Below are positions 29,165 through 38,125 of a DNA stretch of 48,506 bases, one piece after another. Each line of letters begins with the position of its first letter. Within the stretch, counting starts at the first letter, position 1. The notes beneath the pieces are model-generated. The model saw only the letters and a program-made list of their open reading frames with translations. It was not told the DNA's origin and ran no database searches. A program made the translations under genes and the position numbers. Location of the stretch: positions 1 through 48,506 of the IMG/VR virus record IMGVR_UViG_3300008450_006936, one strand, 5' to 3'. Origin of the DNA: a virus.

Positions 29165-29857
29165 TTAACCTTTTTTAACAGATACAAAACTTAAAAAAGC
29201 ATATCTTCCATATCCACCAACTACTTCTTTAACCTCATGGTATGGATTGTGTTTTGTAAAATCTAAAACTGCTACATTTCCAAATAATGGTGCAATTGTT
29301 TCTGTATCGTTAAATACTAAATTGCCACCCCATTCTGGATTATAATCGGAATCGTTTAAATAAATTAATACAACGCATATTCTACCATCAACATACCCAT
29401 CTTGATGTTTTTTTAAAAAAGAACCAGAATCATAATACGTTACAGAAGAATTATTATCCAATTCGCCTTCAATACCATATAATTCTTTTACTATTTTATC
29501 TGCTAATCTTTTAAAATCATCATTTATATCTGCGTTATGGAAATAATACCATTTTTGAAAAGAAGCGGCGGACGGGGATAAATCCATTTTGGATGAAATT
29601 TCATCCATAGTGAGTTTGGCGGTTTCCCAATTTGTGCAATCCTTCTGTATTTGAATTCTTCCACTATTAAATTCCGATTTAAATTCATCTTTAGCAACTC
29701 CATCTACACGAATTCCTCTAATTTTATTTTTTAAATTTTTTGTTTCATTGCAAATATATCTTGAATAATGTTCTAAATCTTCCGAAAAAATATCGTAATC
29801 TTTCATATTAAAATATGTGTATCCTTTTTCTTGTAGTTGTTGTTTAAGTAATTCCAT
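29165..29857 (-). CDS. 2-oxoglutarate/Fe(II)-dependent oxygenase
   Basis: A 230-residue dioxygenase of prolyl-4-hydroxylase type. The iron ligands are visible: His151 and Asp153 in KKHQDGYVDGR, His207 in NPYHEVKEV, and Arg218 of GGYGRYAFLSF as the 2-oxoglutarate anchor. YLNDSDYNPEWGGNLVF is the usual strand pair between them. The N-terminal 90 residues are helical. Such phage enzymes hydroxylate proteins, sugars or nucleotides. It sits one base after the glycosyltransferase gene at 29859, at the end of the glycan island. The substrate is unknown; the ferredoxin at 20425 is not needed by this class. Confidence 0.88.
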   Translation of the reverse strand: MELLKQQLQEKGYTYFNMKDYDIFSEDLEHYSRYICNETKNLKNKIRGIRVDGVAKDEFKSEFNSGRIQIQKDCTNWETAKLTMDEISSKMDLSPSAASFQKWYYFHNADINDDFKRLADKIVKELYGIEGELDNNSSVTYYDSGSFLKKHQDGYVDGRICVVLIYLNDSDYNPEWGGNLVFNDTETIAPLFGNVAVLDFTKHNPYHEVKEVVGGYGRYAFLSFVSVKKG

Positions 29858-29858
29858 T

Positions 29859-30749
29859 TTAATTTATTTTATTTAATTCTTTTTGAAATACAGAGTATGA
29901 TTGTTTTTTGAATTCTTCTTTTCTATCAATTCGTTTGATTATAGAATCATAATGAGTTCTATTTCTATAAATATAATTTTCACAAACAATATAGTTTTTT
30001 AATTTAAATTGATGTATGTTTGCACCTGATTGATTCAATTTTTCAATACCCCACATTAAAAATGTGTCATCTGGCCCGTATGCTCCCATCGATTCCGGCA
30101 ATGGTATTCTATCTAATAGGGGTTTTGATAAAAGGGTAAACCACCCAGCTCCAAATTTTGTTCTAGGTTGACCTGGTACATTATTAAAAACGGTTTCCAA
30201 TCCAACATCACCCACTTCACCACAATCTACAAACGGATTGTTTGTTTTACAATAATCCAATGGTTTATTTAAATAATTAGAATTAACTAAACAATCCCAA
30301 GTCGTATCCCAATACTTAACAATTTCTGGTGTAATAAAATATTTATCAACATTATCAATTACATCAATTGCGTTTTCCATATAAAACAATATCCTCTCAT
30401 CAAAACAAATATCAGTATCCAACCAAATAAAGTGAGTTGCATCTTTACATTCTAAATGTGCGTATCGTTTGGTTTGTAGTGCACCGATAATTTCATCTCT
30501 AATCTGATATGTAGATTTACCAGCCCAGTCAGTTAATGATTTTAGTGAATTAAATCTATCTATAAAAAATTGCTTATCTACTTTAGAATTTTCCCAATCA
30601 AATAGATAATCCGAAACTGAAAATGAAATATAAAATTCATAATTATCACCATCTATATGTTTAGATGCTTTATTCAAGTCGATTAATACTCTCTCTAAAT
30701 CATCCAATTCATGTGGCATTACGAATGATGTAATAACTATTTTTTTCAT
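29859..30749 (-). CDS. GT-A type glycosyltransferase
   Basis: A 296-residue soluble protein. KIVITSFVMPHELDDLERVL opens a nucleotide-binding fold, and THFIWLDTDICF (about 126-137) gives the DxD metal/donor motif. GAGWFTLLSKPLLDRIPLPESMGAYGPDDTFLMWG (about 198-232) is like the acceptor-side ED/PDD region of GT2 and related families. It overlaps the upstream gene by four bases and is separated from the oxygenase by one. Sugar and acceptor cannot be predicted. Confidence 0.75.
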   Translation of the reverse strand: MKKIVITSFVMPHELDDLERVLIDLNKASKHIDGDNYEFYISFSVSDYLFDWENSKVDKQFFIDRFNSLKSLTDWAGKSTYQIRDEIIGALQTKRYAHLECKDATHFIWLDTDICFDERILFYMENAIDVIDNVDKYFITPEIVKYWDTTWDCLVNSNYLNKPLDYCKTNNPFVDCGEVGDVGLETVFNNVPGQPRTKFGAGWFTLLSKPLLDRIPLPESMGAYGPDDTFLMWGIEKLNQSGANIHQFKLKNYIVCENYIYRNRTHYDSIIKRIDRKEEFKKQSYSVFQKELNKIN

Positions 30750-31522
30750 TTATATTTGTTTTCTATTAACTTTTTAAGTTCTTCATTTCTATCATACTGA
30801 TGAACTAACACATATGGAATTGTTTCGTTAATTACCATTTCGTTTTCAATAAAATATGTTTTCTTTTCAAACCTTTTATCTTTTGATAGAGTATCGACTT
30901 GTAGTGCAAAATCGGAATTTACTTCAATTTTGTCTTTTAATAAACTATTATTAACTATTAAATTCAATGCACTTTGGTCGGTGAAATGTCTCGTATCTCC
31001 AGCTTGAGATACTAGCCAATTCAACATTAACAAATCTTTTACTGATTGATACTTACCAGCAATAACTCCAACATTTGCAATAGTTTTTCCTTTTATAGAT
31101 TCCCAAAATATAGGTCCATATCCCTCATGTATATTTTTGTGTGCCCAAGGTTCGTTTTCATTAGTAATACATTCTGATGCAACTATGATTTCTGATTTTA
31201 AATTTTTAGATAACCATTCTGTTGGATTTAATTGCCATACAATATCTCTAACATCAGTTGTTATAATATGCCCCCATTCTCTTTCATCATTCTGTAAGAA
31301 CCACCACATATCAATCAATCGTTTCATATGGGGATGTCCTTGTAATTCAGCACCATAGCATTCCCAACCCTTTGCAGAAAGATATTCAATGGTTTCATTT
31401 GGTAGGTTGTAACATATCATTATCTTATCACCACCAAATCCACAATCGTTTAGGGATTCAACATATATCTTAATTTTTTCTGGCAAATAGTTTGCTATAG
31501 CCGATATAACCAAATCTTTCAT
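30746..31522 (-). CDS. Glycosyltransferase-like protein
   Basis: A 258-residue protein with a short N-terminal Rossmann-like strand (LVISAIANYLPEKIKIYVESL), HIITTDVRDIVWQLNPTEWL (about 88-107, a TDxRD metal site in place of DxD), NVGVIAGK and a DQSALNLIV helix (about 183-191). This order occurs in glycosyltransferases that use a DxRD motif. It starts one base after the FkbM gene's stop in the common CATAATATG context. It overlaps the next gene by four bases. Donor unknown. Confidence 0.65.
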   Translation of the reverse strand: MKDLVISAIANYLPEKIKIYVESLNDCGFGGDKIMICYNLPNETIEYLSAKGWECYGAELQGHPHMKRLIDMWWFLQNDEREWGHIITTDVRDIVWQLNPTEWLSKNLKSEIIVASECITNENEPWAHKNIHEGYGPIFWESIKGKTIANVGVIAGKYQSVKDLLMLNWLVSQAGDTRHFTDQSALNLIVNNSLLKDKIEVNSDFALQVDTLSKDKRFEKKTYFIENEMVINETIPYVLVHQYDRNEELKKLIENKYK

Positions 31523-31523
31523 A

Positions 31524-32150
31524 TTATGGAATTAATAATACATCTCTACCACAATCAATAGAACTATAATTAAATATAGTTTCCATATCTCGTATTAGTT
31601 GTTGTTCCGCATCTTTATACCAATTAGTTTCAAATAATATGTATGGTCTTTGATTTGTGGTTTGCATCCAATCAAACATACCACGTATCACCTTAACATC
31701 ATATCCTTCTGCATCTATTTTTATAAAATTAACTTTTTCAATTTTATTTTCAGCTACCCATTCAGAAAATGTTACACAATTTATAGTATACTTTTCATGT
31801 GAATGTATTTCCATTCCCTCTTTATAAATTTTATTGTAACCCAAATTTTGATTAGATGCTAATATTGTAACTTCCGAAGTTTCATTCCCTAATGCTTTAT
31901 CAACTATTGTTATATTTGAATATTTTTCAAATTTATTTTTACATTCACTTACCAAATATGGTACAGGTTCAAATAATATTACATTTTCTAAAAAATCATA
32001 TCCCAAATCATCTAGTATCATTTTACTAAATAATCCAGTATTTGCACCAACATCTACAAATGCATCGCCTTTGTTTAGATATGATTTTACTAAATCAACA
32101 TTGGCTTGTATTTCGGGTCTTAACCAATTTTCCCATTCATTTAATTCCAT
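31524..32150 (-). CDS. FkbM-family SAM methyltransferase
   Basis: A 208-residue methyltransferase from ATG 32150, chosen over the in-frame 32183 because it follows the upstream stop in the AATAATATG context. FVDVGANTGLFSKMIL is the SAM-binding motif, followed by ILFEPVP, NVALGN-type DKALGNETSEV, and NFIKIDAEGYDVKVIRGM, the hallmark of FkbM proteins. FkbM enzymes O-methylate sugars or polyketide hydroxyls, commonly in glycan clusters. Methyl capping of a phage or cell-surface glycan is the likely use but is inference. Confidence 0.88.
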   Translation of the reverse strand: MELNEWENWLRPEIQANVDLVKSYLNKGDAFVDVGANTGLFSKMILDDLGYDFLENVILFEPVPYLVSECKNKFEKYSNITIVDKALGNETSEVTILASNQNLGYNKIYKEGMEIHSHEKYTINCVTFSEWVAENKIEKVNFIKIDAEGYDVKVIRGMFDWMQTTNQRPYILFETNWYKDAEQQLIRDMETIFNYSSIDCGRDVLLIP

Positions 32151-32161
32151 ATTATTATAAT

Positions 32162-32908
32162 TTATTTTCCGTATTTTTGCCAATCGTTATGCATGAATAA
32201 TCCTTCATTGTGGCCAACTTTAAATGTAGATTCGGCCCACCATTTTGCTATATTACCTTCCAATGCGATACCATCTCCGGCAAATTTATTTACTACATCT
32301 AAATAAAATTGTTTTTTATATAAACATGGATTGTTTGTCCAATTACCGTAACGAGATGTTGTCCAAAACATATCTTCTGTTTTATTTATATAATCACCAA
32401 ATTCAATATCAGGTTCACACCAATGTAAAGAATCCAATAAATGTGGAGATGTACATTGTGAGTTATCATCATAGTATGTTAACTCTTGTCCTTGATACCT
32501 AAATGAAAAATGTGGATAACCTGGATTCTTTCTGTGTCTTAAACGAACAACATCCATCCCCATTTCAATTGCCTGATAACTTTTCTTTAATGTGTTATAT
32601 GTGGTTTCCCTATTTTCAATTAAATTCCAATCATGCTCCAATACCAATACATAATCCGATTGTGCGTTTTGAGTTAGTTTAATAAATCCTTGCCCTATAC
32701 CTACGTTTTGATTCAATCCTATGCAATCTAATCCAAAATGTTTTGCAATTTGATAATCTTGCTCATTGAATTCTTGAAATAATATAGTAGTATCGTTTAC
32801 CATATCAAACAATCCATTGTTATAATATGTGGTTAATGTATCAACTAATACTTGCCCACTATTCCAGGAAAGTATTCCTATACTAATTGGTAATTTATCC
32901 ATGTACAA
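32162..32908 (-). CDS. GT2-like glycosyltransferase
   Basis: A 248-residue glycosyltransferase-like protein starting MYMDKLPISIGILSWNSGQVL (ATG 32902 is equally possible). YVLVLEHDWNLIEN (about 85-98) holds an ExD-type donor site in place of DxD; MDVVRLRHRKNPGYPH and WCEPDIEFGDY follow. The end HNEGLFMHNDWQKYG resembles the His-bearing end of GT2 enzymes. It overlaps the stop of the upstream glycosyltransferase by up to 14 bases. Acceptor unknown. Confidence 0.7.
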   Translation of the reverse strand: MYMDKLPISIGILSWNSGQVLVDTLTTYYNNGLFDMVNDTTILFQEFNEQDYQIAKHFGLDCIGLNQNVGIGQGFIKLTQNAQSDYVLVLEHDWNLIENRETTYNTLKKSYQAIEMGMDVVRLRHRKNPGYPHFSFRYQGQELTYYDDNSQCTSPHLLDSLHWCEPDIEFGDYINKTEDMFWTTSRYGNWTNNPCLYKKQFYLDVVNKFAGDGIALEGNIAKWWAESTFKVGHNEGLFMHNDWQKYGK

Positions 32909-33533
32909 ATAATTTTAAAAAGTTAACTTGGTCTTCCATTTTTCTAGCATCCCATTCTTTCTCATCCGAAGTTGTACTCATTTCAGTTTCAACTTTGAAG
33001 TTTCTCAATATACCTTTTGGTGCTGGATTTTTATCTTTTATAAAATTATCGCCATACCATATTTTAATATTTTCTGGAATGTTAATCCAATACTTTTTAT
33101 GCAACATAATGAAACATCCCCATCCCCAATCATTGATTCCAGATTTCCAAACATCTATGAAAGGTCCTCTTTCTTCATCAATAGGTTCTTTGTAATTACC
33201 TTCACCCATTCCAATAATACCATACTGGGAAAGAACATCTTCGGTTATTACTTCAAAAATATTTGGGTCAAAGTTAATATCATCGTTTAGTATCGCTATA
33301 CTATTATTTTTAGCTAGTTTAACTCCTAAATTCCAAGCGGGGTTTACATAAATGTTTTCTTCTACTTGAACTAATTTAACTTTATCTAATCCTTCAAAAT
33401 GTTCAAAGAATTTGCCGGCGTTATCTATTAATATAATTTCATCTACAAATTCACATTTTATCAAATCAAATAATAGTTTTCCAATTCTATTTGATTTCCA
33501 AAGTGTTGGGATTACTATTGAATATTTTTGCAT
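32895..33533 (-). CDS. GT2 glycosyltransferase
   Basis: A 212-residue enzyme. YSIVIPTLWKSNRIGKLL and EIILIDNAGK are the GT2 nucleotide-binding start, NPAWNLGVKLAKNNSIAILNDDINFD (about 63-88) contains the DD donor/metal site, and GWGCFIMLHKKYW is the acceptor-side strand. It lies two bases downstream of the methyltransferase gene (33536). Member of the glycan island; sugar unknown. Confidence 0.85.
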   Translation of the reverse strand: MQKYSIVIPTLWKSNRIGKLLFDLIKCEFVDEIILIDNAGKFFEHFEGLDKVKLVQVEENIYVNPAWNLGVKLAKNNSIAILNDDINFDPNIFEVITEDVLSQYGIIGMGEGNYKEPIDEERGPFIDVWKSGINDWGWGCFIMLHKKYWINIPENIKIWYGDNFIKDKNPAPKGILRNFKVETEMSTTSDEKEWDARKMEDQVNFLKLFVHG

Positions 33534-33535
33534 AA

Positions 33536-34096
33536 TTATTTTTTAATAATTTCCAATATGATATCATCGTATCTGTTTTTGTTTTTTGTCAAATCAAATA
33601 CTTTATATACATAATTTAAACTATGTACCTCATCAATTAATTTATTTAAATCGGAGTTGGATTGAATGTCTTCGATAATAAGTTTACCACCCAATTTTAC
33701 TTTACTGAACCAATTTTTTATAGAGTATATTTGACTATCGATTGTATGTGGTCCATCATCTATTAGATAATCGATTGAATCATTTTCAAACATATCTAAT
33801 ACATCTTGCGTATATGCATCTGCTTCTATAATCTGTATATCTCCCATTTTTCTAATATCATCCGCCATACCTTCTGGTAAATTATAAAATGGGTCTATAC
33901 CAGTTATTTCCGAATTTATAAACCAATCTCTTAATAGTTTCATAGAAGGGCCTCTATGTACGCCTATTTCCAGTATTTTTAATTTATCATTTCTTTTTAG
34001 TGTAAATTCTTCCGAATAATACCCATTTATATAGTCGTGTGTCGTTCCTTTATCACTTTTAATTTCAGAAACTTCGTAAAATTCAGCAAATGTCAT
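33536..34096 (-). CDS. Class I SAM-dependent methyltransferase
   Basis: A 186-residue protein. KILEIGVHRGPSMKLLRDWF (about 41-60) is the SAM-binding motif I, followed by ITGIDPFYNLP (acidic residue for the ribose), IDYLIDDGPHTIDSQIYSIKNW (about 107-128) and LGGKLIIEDIQ. The DDGPHT box with two Asp and a His is like Mg2+-dependent sugar O-methyltransferases of the MycE/cephalosporin-hydroxylase type. It overlaps the epimerase gene by four bases. Probably methylates a sugar in the island; inference. Confidence 0.8.
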   Translation of the reverse strand: MTFAEFYEVSEIKSDKGTTHDYINGYYSEEFTLKRNDKLKILEIGVHRGPSMKLLRDWFINSEITGIDPFYNLPEGMADDIRKMGDIQIIEADAYTQDVLDMFENDSIDYLIDDGPHTIDSQIYSIKNWFSKVKLGGKLIIEDIQSNSDLNKLIDEVHSLNYVYKVFDLTKNKNRYDDIILEIIKK

Positions 34097-35091
34097 AATT
34101 TATTTTTCCAAAATGAGTAAATACCTTTATCAAGCTCGTATGATGGCCAGATAAATTGTTCTCTTTTAGGTTGATGTGATGCCCAAACCCACATATCCCA
34201 CAATCCTTCATCTAAAGAAGTTTTATGTTCAAATCCTAATATATTAATTGATTTTTGAAAAGTTGGAATTGACCTTTTAACTTCGTGTCTACCCTCTTTA
34301 TAAACAACTTCACCACTACCTATGATTGCTCTCAATAATGAATTTGCTTTGTTTATACTCCATTCCTCAATACCGCCCAAATTAATAATTTGTTTAGATG
34401 CTTCGGGTCTAATTGCCGAGTTCCACAATGGTTCTACAATATCATCTACACAACTAAACGCTCTGGTTTGTTCACCATCTCCAAATATCGTCATTGGTTC
34501 TCCATTTAAATGCTGATACATCCAAATACCCAATACATTTCGATACTTGTCCCAAATGTTTTGATTGATACCATACACATTATGTGGTCTGATAATACAC
34601 CAGTCTAAACCATGTTGTTCTCCTGCAATTTGTATATCCATCTCACATCCATATTTTGCAACTCCATACGGGTCGATTGGTTTAGGTGTGTGTGTTTCAT
34701 CAAATAATCCACCTTCTCCATGACCATATACTGCAAGGGTTGAAGTGAATATCAATCGTTTAACATTATGTTTAATACATTGGTTAACTACTCTTGCAGT
34801 TGCAACCAAATTGTTTTCGTAATTATATTGTCTGATAAATGGTGATAACCCTTCTGCTGCGTATGCTGCAAAATGGAACACATAGTCAAATTTGTGAATT
34901 TCAAAACAATTTTCAATTGGGTGTGTTACCAAATTCATTTGCCAAAATTCTACTGTTGGGTTTACATTTTCTCTATATCCACCACTTAAATCATCAATTC
35001 CAACTATATGAACTTCTGGATGTTTTTCGGTTAACCAATCTGCTAATCTACTACCTAATAGCCCCGCTACTCCCGTTATTAAAACTTTCAT
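34093..35091 (-). CDS. NAD-dependent sugar-nucleotide epimerase/dehydratase
   Basis: A 332-residue extended SDR enzyme. GVAGLLGS (7-14) is the NAD Gly motif; FTSTLAVYG and the catalytic YGVAK (Tyr142, Lys146) follow; RPHNVYGINQNIW and DGEQTRAFSCVDDIVEPL are typical of UDP-glucose 4-epimerase-like and dTDP-glucose dehydratase-like proteins. It supplies a modified NDP-sugar to the glycosyltransferases around it. Its start lies 41 bases inside the upstream glycosyltransferase gene, a long overlap with both proteins needing the shared bases. Confidence 0.92.
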   Translation of the reverse strand: MKVLITGVAGLLGSRLADWLTEKHPEVHIVGIDDLSGGYRENVNPTVEFWQMNLVTHPIENCFEIHKFDYVFHFAAYAAEGLSPFIRQYNYENNLVATARVVNQCIKHNVKRLIFTSTLAVYGHGEGGLFDETHTPKPIDPYGVAKYGCEMDIQIAGEQHGLDWCIIRPHNVYGINQNIWDKYRNVLGIWMYQHLNGEPMTIFGDGEQTRAFSCVDDIVEPLWNSAIRPEASKQIINLGGIEEWSINKANSLLRAIIGSGEVVYKEGRHEVKRSIPTFQKSINILGFEHKTSLDEGLWDMWVWASHQPKREQFIWPSYELDKGIYSFWKNKL

Positions 35092-35938
35092 AATTTTCTA
35101 TTAATTTATTTACTACTTGAATTTGTGTGTAATTATGCAACACTTTCATCATTCCGTTATGTGCAATTCTTTCCCTTTCCTCTTCGTTTTCATTGTAATA
35201 GTTCATCTTCTCTATACAATCGAACATCTCATCGTAATATACAATATCTTCCCCTTCTACAAACATTTCAGATAAACCAGTTTCATCTGGCAACCTATCA
35301 GTTAATATCATCTTACCACACGCCATTCCTTCAAAGATTCTACGGGTAATTTCTTTCCATCTACTATTCTGAATTACTATTAAACCAGTATTCAAAAATT
35401 CCGTATGTTCTTTAGGTCCTAATCCATTTCTATTACCAACTGCTCCCTCTGCCCAATTTGTAAGATAATCTAAAAATTGGGAATTTCCAAGTCCTCGTGT
35501 AGTTACTGCAACATATTGTGGTTCTAAATTCATTGGAAACTGAACTTTAGTATCTGCGAAATGATTTATCCATTCAGCATTTATACCTCTGTTTCTATAT
35601 TCTTGTGCAGATTGTTTATCGGGTGTGATTGTGTAATGGAAACGATTTGCTTTAGGATAATTTCTTTCAAAGTTTTGTGGGTCATCACCACTTTCTTGTA
35701 TCCAAAATGCAGGAACTAAATCCTTATTAAGATATTGTGAATCAAATCTACCCCAATCCATAAACAATACGATATCTGTTTGTGGTTTGGAATTTACCCA
35801 ATTCTTTAAATCAGTATCATTTGTTTTGATTATTTGAGTTTCCCACCCTCTTTCTTTAAATTCATTTACTAATGCCAATGGAGTAGACCATACTTCCCCA
35901 TCTCTATAATCGTATATGAATGTTATTTTATTTTGCAT
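35051..35938 (-). CDS. GT-B glycosyltransferase (CgeB/Glyco_trans_1_2-like)
   Basis: A 295-residue protein. An N-terminal half with FIYDYRDGEVWSTPLALVNEF and IVLFMDWGRFDSQ and FWIQESGDDPQNFERN precedes the C-terminal half with RWKEITRRIFEGMACGKMILTDRLPDETGLSEMFVEGEDIVYY (about 197-240, quoted in part), the donor-binding E...G...P/S block of GT-B enzymes where the Glu of FEGMACG contacts the sugar nucleotide. It overlaps its upstream neighbour by 11 bases and the epimerase by 41. Confidence 0.82.
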   Translation of the reverse strand: MQNKITFIYDYRDGEVWSTPLALVNEFKERGWETQIIKTNDTDLKNWVNSKPQTDIVLFMDWGRFDSQYLNKDLVPAFWIQESGDDPQNFERNYPKANRFHYTITPDKQSAQEYRNRGINAEWINHFADTKVQFPMNLEPQYVAVTTRGLGNSQFLDYLTNWAEGAVGNRNGLGPKEHTEFLNTGLIVIQNSRWKEITRRIFEGMACGKMILTDRLPDETGLSEMFVEGEDIVYYDEMFDCIEKMNYYNENEEERERIAHNGMMKVLHNYTQIQVVNKLIENYESFNNGSSGAIR

Positions 35939-36557
35939 ATTCTTCTCTTTTAAATAAAACCTGATAATGATTAGTTACTTCTAAATTATATGGTGAATAT
36001 GGTTTCCAATTTACACCATTTTGAATATAATCGGTTTCTGCTGAAAACCTGTTTGTATTTATATTTTTTACATCTATCGTTTTCGCGTAGTCCGCTTTCA
36101 TCCACCAAAAGTTACCAGAATATATTGTCCATTTTCCAGCATTACCAAGTAAGACACCGTATGTATTAAAATCAGTTTTTTCAAATAATTTAAAAACATT
36201 TCTGGTTTTTTCTATATTAAAATAATTCATAAGATGTCTCCAAGATGCAACATTTGTGTTTCCTTGTTTGGATGCACCTTTAGTATGAAAATACAAAATA
36301 TAATCCGAATCTGCAAATTTTTCTACATCTTTTTGTATTAATTCCAATGTAACAAATTCATTACCTCTCGCTCTGACATCCCTTACATTTTTAAATTTAG
36401 TCAACAGATGGTATATTGATTTATTTTCTTCTGCAAGAGAAATCCCTATATTTAAAATATAGGGAAAATCAAAATGTTTTTTTAATAAAGAAATCTGCTC
36501 TTCCACTATTGATTCTACCCCGTCTATTGCGTATATGTGATAATAGACGTGTACCAT
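35928..36557 (-). CDS. Putative glycosyltransferase
   Basis: A 209-residue soluble protein. YILYFHTKGASKQGN (about 86-100) followed by WRHLMNYFNIEKTRNVF and a YSGNFWWMKADYAKTI block (about 146-161) resembles a group of small phage and bacterial glycosyltransferase-like proteins with HxKG and GNFWW motifs. No clear DxD was seen. It overlaps the GT2 gene by one base (TAATG) and the GT-B gene by 11. Family call is moderate and rests on context plus the two motifs. Confidence 0.6.
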   Translation of the reverse strand: MVHVYYHIYAIDGVESIVEEQISLLKKHFDFPYILNIGISLAEENKSIYHLLTKFKNVRDVRARGNEFVTLELIQKDVEKFADSDYILYFHTKGASKQGNTNVASWRHLMNYFNIEKTRNVFKLFEKTDFNTYGVLLGNAGKWTIYSGNFWWMKADYAKTIDVKNINTNRFSAETDYIQNGVNWKPYSPYNLEVTNHYQVLFKREEYAK

Positions 36558-37183
36558 TATAGTGTATCGTAATAATTGTTTTGTCTTTCTTGCCTATCAA
36601 TTGTTTTTGGATGTATAATACAATACACTTCATCTGATGGGAAATTGGTGTATGATTGAAACCCAACAATTCTTTCATGTACTTTACCACTCCAACCAAT
36701 TGTTTCTGGATTGTTTTTGTAGATACGAGTCTGAACATCTGGGAAGTTAACCCATCCTTTCTCATTAACATTCCATCCCCATTTTTGAATATGTGCTTCA
36801 GTTAATCCTTCGACTGTATTGATTCTCGGAACTACTATCAAATCCTTATCAGTATTAGCTTCTAATAGCTCTTCCAAATTATAGATTAAATCATTTGATA
36901 GGTACTCATCGGCATCTAATTGAAATATCCATTCACCTTTACAATGTGAATTTAAAAAGTTTTTCCATTGTGCAAAATCATTATCAAATTCAGATTCAAT
37001 TAAAGTGATGTAATTTGCATTAGCTTGCAATTCTAAATACTCAATCATTTCCGTAGAAGATTTTGGAGTATCTAAAAGGACTACTATTTCCGAATTTTCA
37101 CCTTTATAGTTTATCAGTTGTGTAATTAACCTTATAATTTCTTCATGCTCATTACAAGCCGTTATTGCGTAACTTAATTTCAT
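36557..37183 (-). CDS. GT2 glycosyltransferase (WaaE/LpsC-like)
   Basis: A 208-residue GT2 enzyme. LSYAITACNEHEEI starts the fold; EIVVLLDTPKSS follows; NDFAQWKNFLNSHCKGEWIFQLDADEYLS (about 68-96) contains the RN/KN and LDADE motif of WaaE/KdtX-type beta-1,4-glucosyltransferases, and GWSGKVHERIVG is the acceptor-side block. These enzymes build lipopolysaccharide core or related glycans. It follows the proline-rich gene by one base. Confidence 0.88.
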   Translation of the reverse strand: MKLSYAITACNEHEEIIRLITQLINYKGENSEIVVLLDTPKSSTEMIEYLELQANANYITLIESEFDNDFAQWKNFLNSHCKGEWIFQLDADEYLSNDLIYNLEELLEANTDKDLIVVPRINTVEGLTEAHIQKWGWNVNEKGWVNFPDVQTRIYKNNPETIGWSGKVHERIVGFQSYTNFPSDEVYCIIHPKTIDRQERQNNYYDTL

Positions 37184-37184
37184 T

Positions 37185-37646
37185 TTAATCTTCGTTGTGT
37201 TGAATTTTTATATCATCTAAACCGTCACCAGTTGTATATGGTGGATTATATGTATTATTTGTATAATGCCATGCTGAACCACTTGGGTATCCATATGTGG
37301 TTGATGTACTCATACCATTGGGTGTGATGATTGTACTAATACTGCTACCTGGTGTACTTGCAATTGTTATACCAGGTGTTGATGGAGTTACAAATCCAGG
37401 TGATGGTGCCGTTCCGTTTGGTTTGACACATGGTATCTCTACATTTGGATAATAAGTGTGAGGTTCTTGCCATCTTGGAAATGGTTGTGTATTTGGAACA
37501 TCCGCTCCAGTATATCCAATGGGTTGTGTATCGTTAACCTCTGCCAATTTTGCTTTTAGTATATCCCACTGCATTGGGGTAATGTTATACTGATGTACTC
37601 CTTCAGTAAATCCTTGTAACCAAATTACAAATTCTTTTGATGTCAT
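37185..37646 (-). CDS. Phage hypothetical with Pro/Thr/Ser-rich tail
   Basis: A 153-residue protein. The first 38 residues (TSKEFVIWLQGFTEGVHQYN, ITPMQWDILKAKLAEV) form a helical unit that I recall from many phage hypothetical proteins. The rest is a disordered Pro/Thr/Gly/Ser stretch (TPSTPGITIASTPGSSIST) with Tyr-rich parts near the end. It overlaps the next gene upstream by four bases. Function unknown; the tail could be a glycosylated or virion-linker segment. Confidence 0.7.
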   Translation of the reverse strand: MTSKEFVIWLQGFTEGVHQYNITPMQWDILKAKLAEVNDTQPIGYTGADVPNTQPFPRWQEPHTYYPNVEIPCVKPNGTAPSPGFVTPSTPGITIASTPGSSISTIITPNGMSTSTTYGYPSGSAWHYTNNTYNPPYTTGDGLDDIKIQHNED

Positions 37647-38125
37647 AACTGTGTATTTTCGTTATTTTGTTCTTTAATAGTTTTTATTGATTTTTTTACA
37701 TTAGGAGTCAATCCTTCAATATCCATTTCTAATTCAGTTATTCTACCAAACCCACTTATTTTATAAGTTCTATATGCTTCATTTGTTATTATAGGTACTT
37801 TAGAAACTACGGATGAATAAAACTTTTTTGCACCACCCTTCATTTCTAATTTATCTTCATCTTCGTTTACAAATTTACCAAAAAATCTTTTTACTAAAGC
37901 CGGATTTATATTTGATACTTTAACTGCATGAACTACTCCTTTGGCTCTAGATACAAACAAAGTGTATATAATTGGTCCATCACCTATAGAGTATGATTGC
38001 TTTGTACCATCTACATATTCGTATTGCATTATCATATAGAATTTTCCACGCCTCATTCTTTCGGGTGATACTGATTTATCACCCTTATCTATGTACTTGC
38101 GATATATACGATTATATGCTGACAC
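37643..38125 (-). CDS. Phage hypothetical protein
   Basis: A 160-residue soluble protein with basic N-terminus (YNRIYRKYIDKGDKS), a KFYMIMQYEYVDG strand, VHAVKVSNINPALVKRFFGKF and a GGAKKFYSSVV segment. It reads as a mixed alpha/beta phage protein without a known motif. It starts one base inside the stop of the GT4 gene and ends four bases into the Pro-rich gene. Two hypothetical genes inside a glycan island may mean they are virion proteins decorated by it; speculative. Confidence 0.7.
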   Translation of the reverse strand: MSAYNRIYRKYIDKGDKSVSPERMRRGKFYMIMQYEYVDGTKQSYSIGDGPIIYTLFVSRAKGVVHAVKVSNINPALVKRFFGKFVNEDEDKLEMKGGAKKFYSSVVSKVPIITNEAYRTYKISGFGRITELEMDIEGLTPNVKKSIKTIKEQNNENTQL

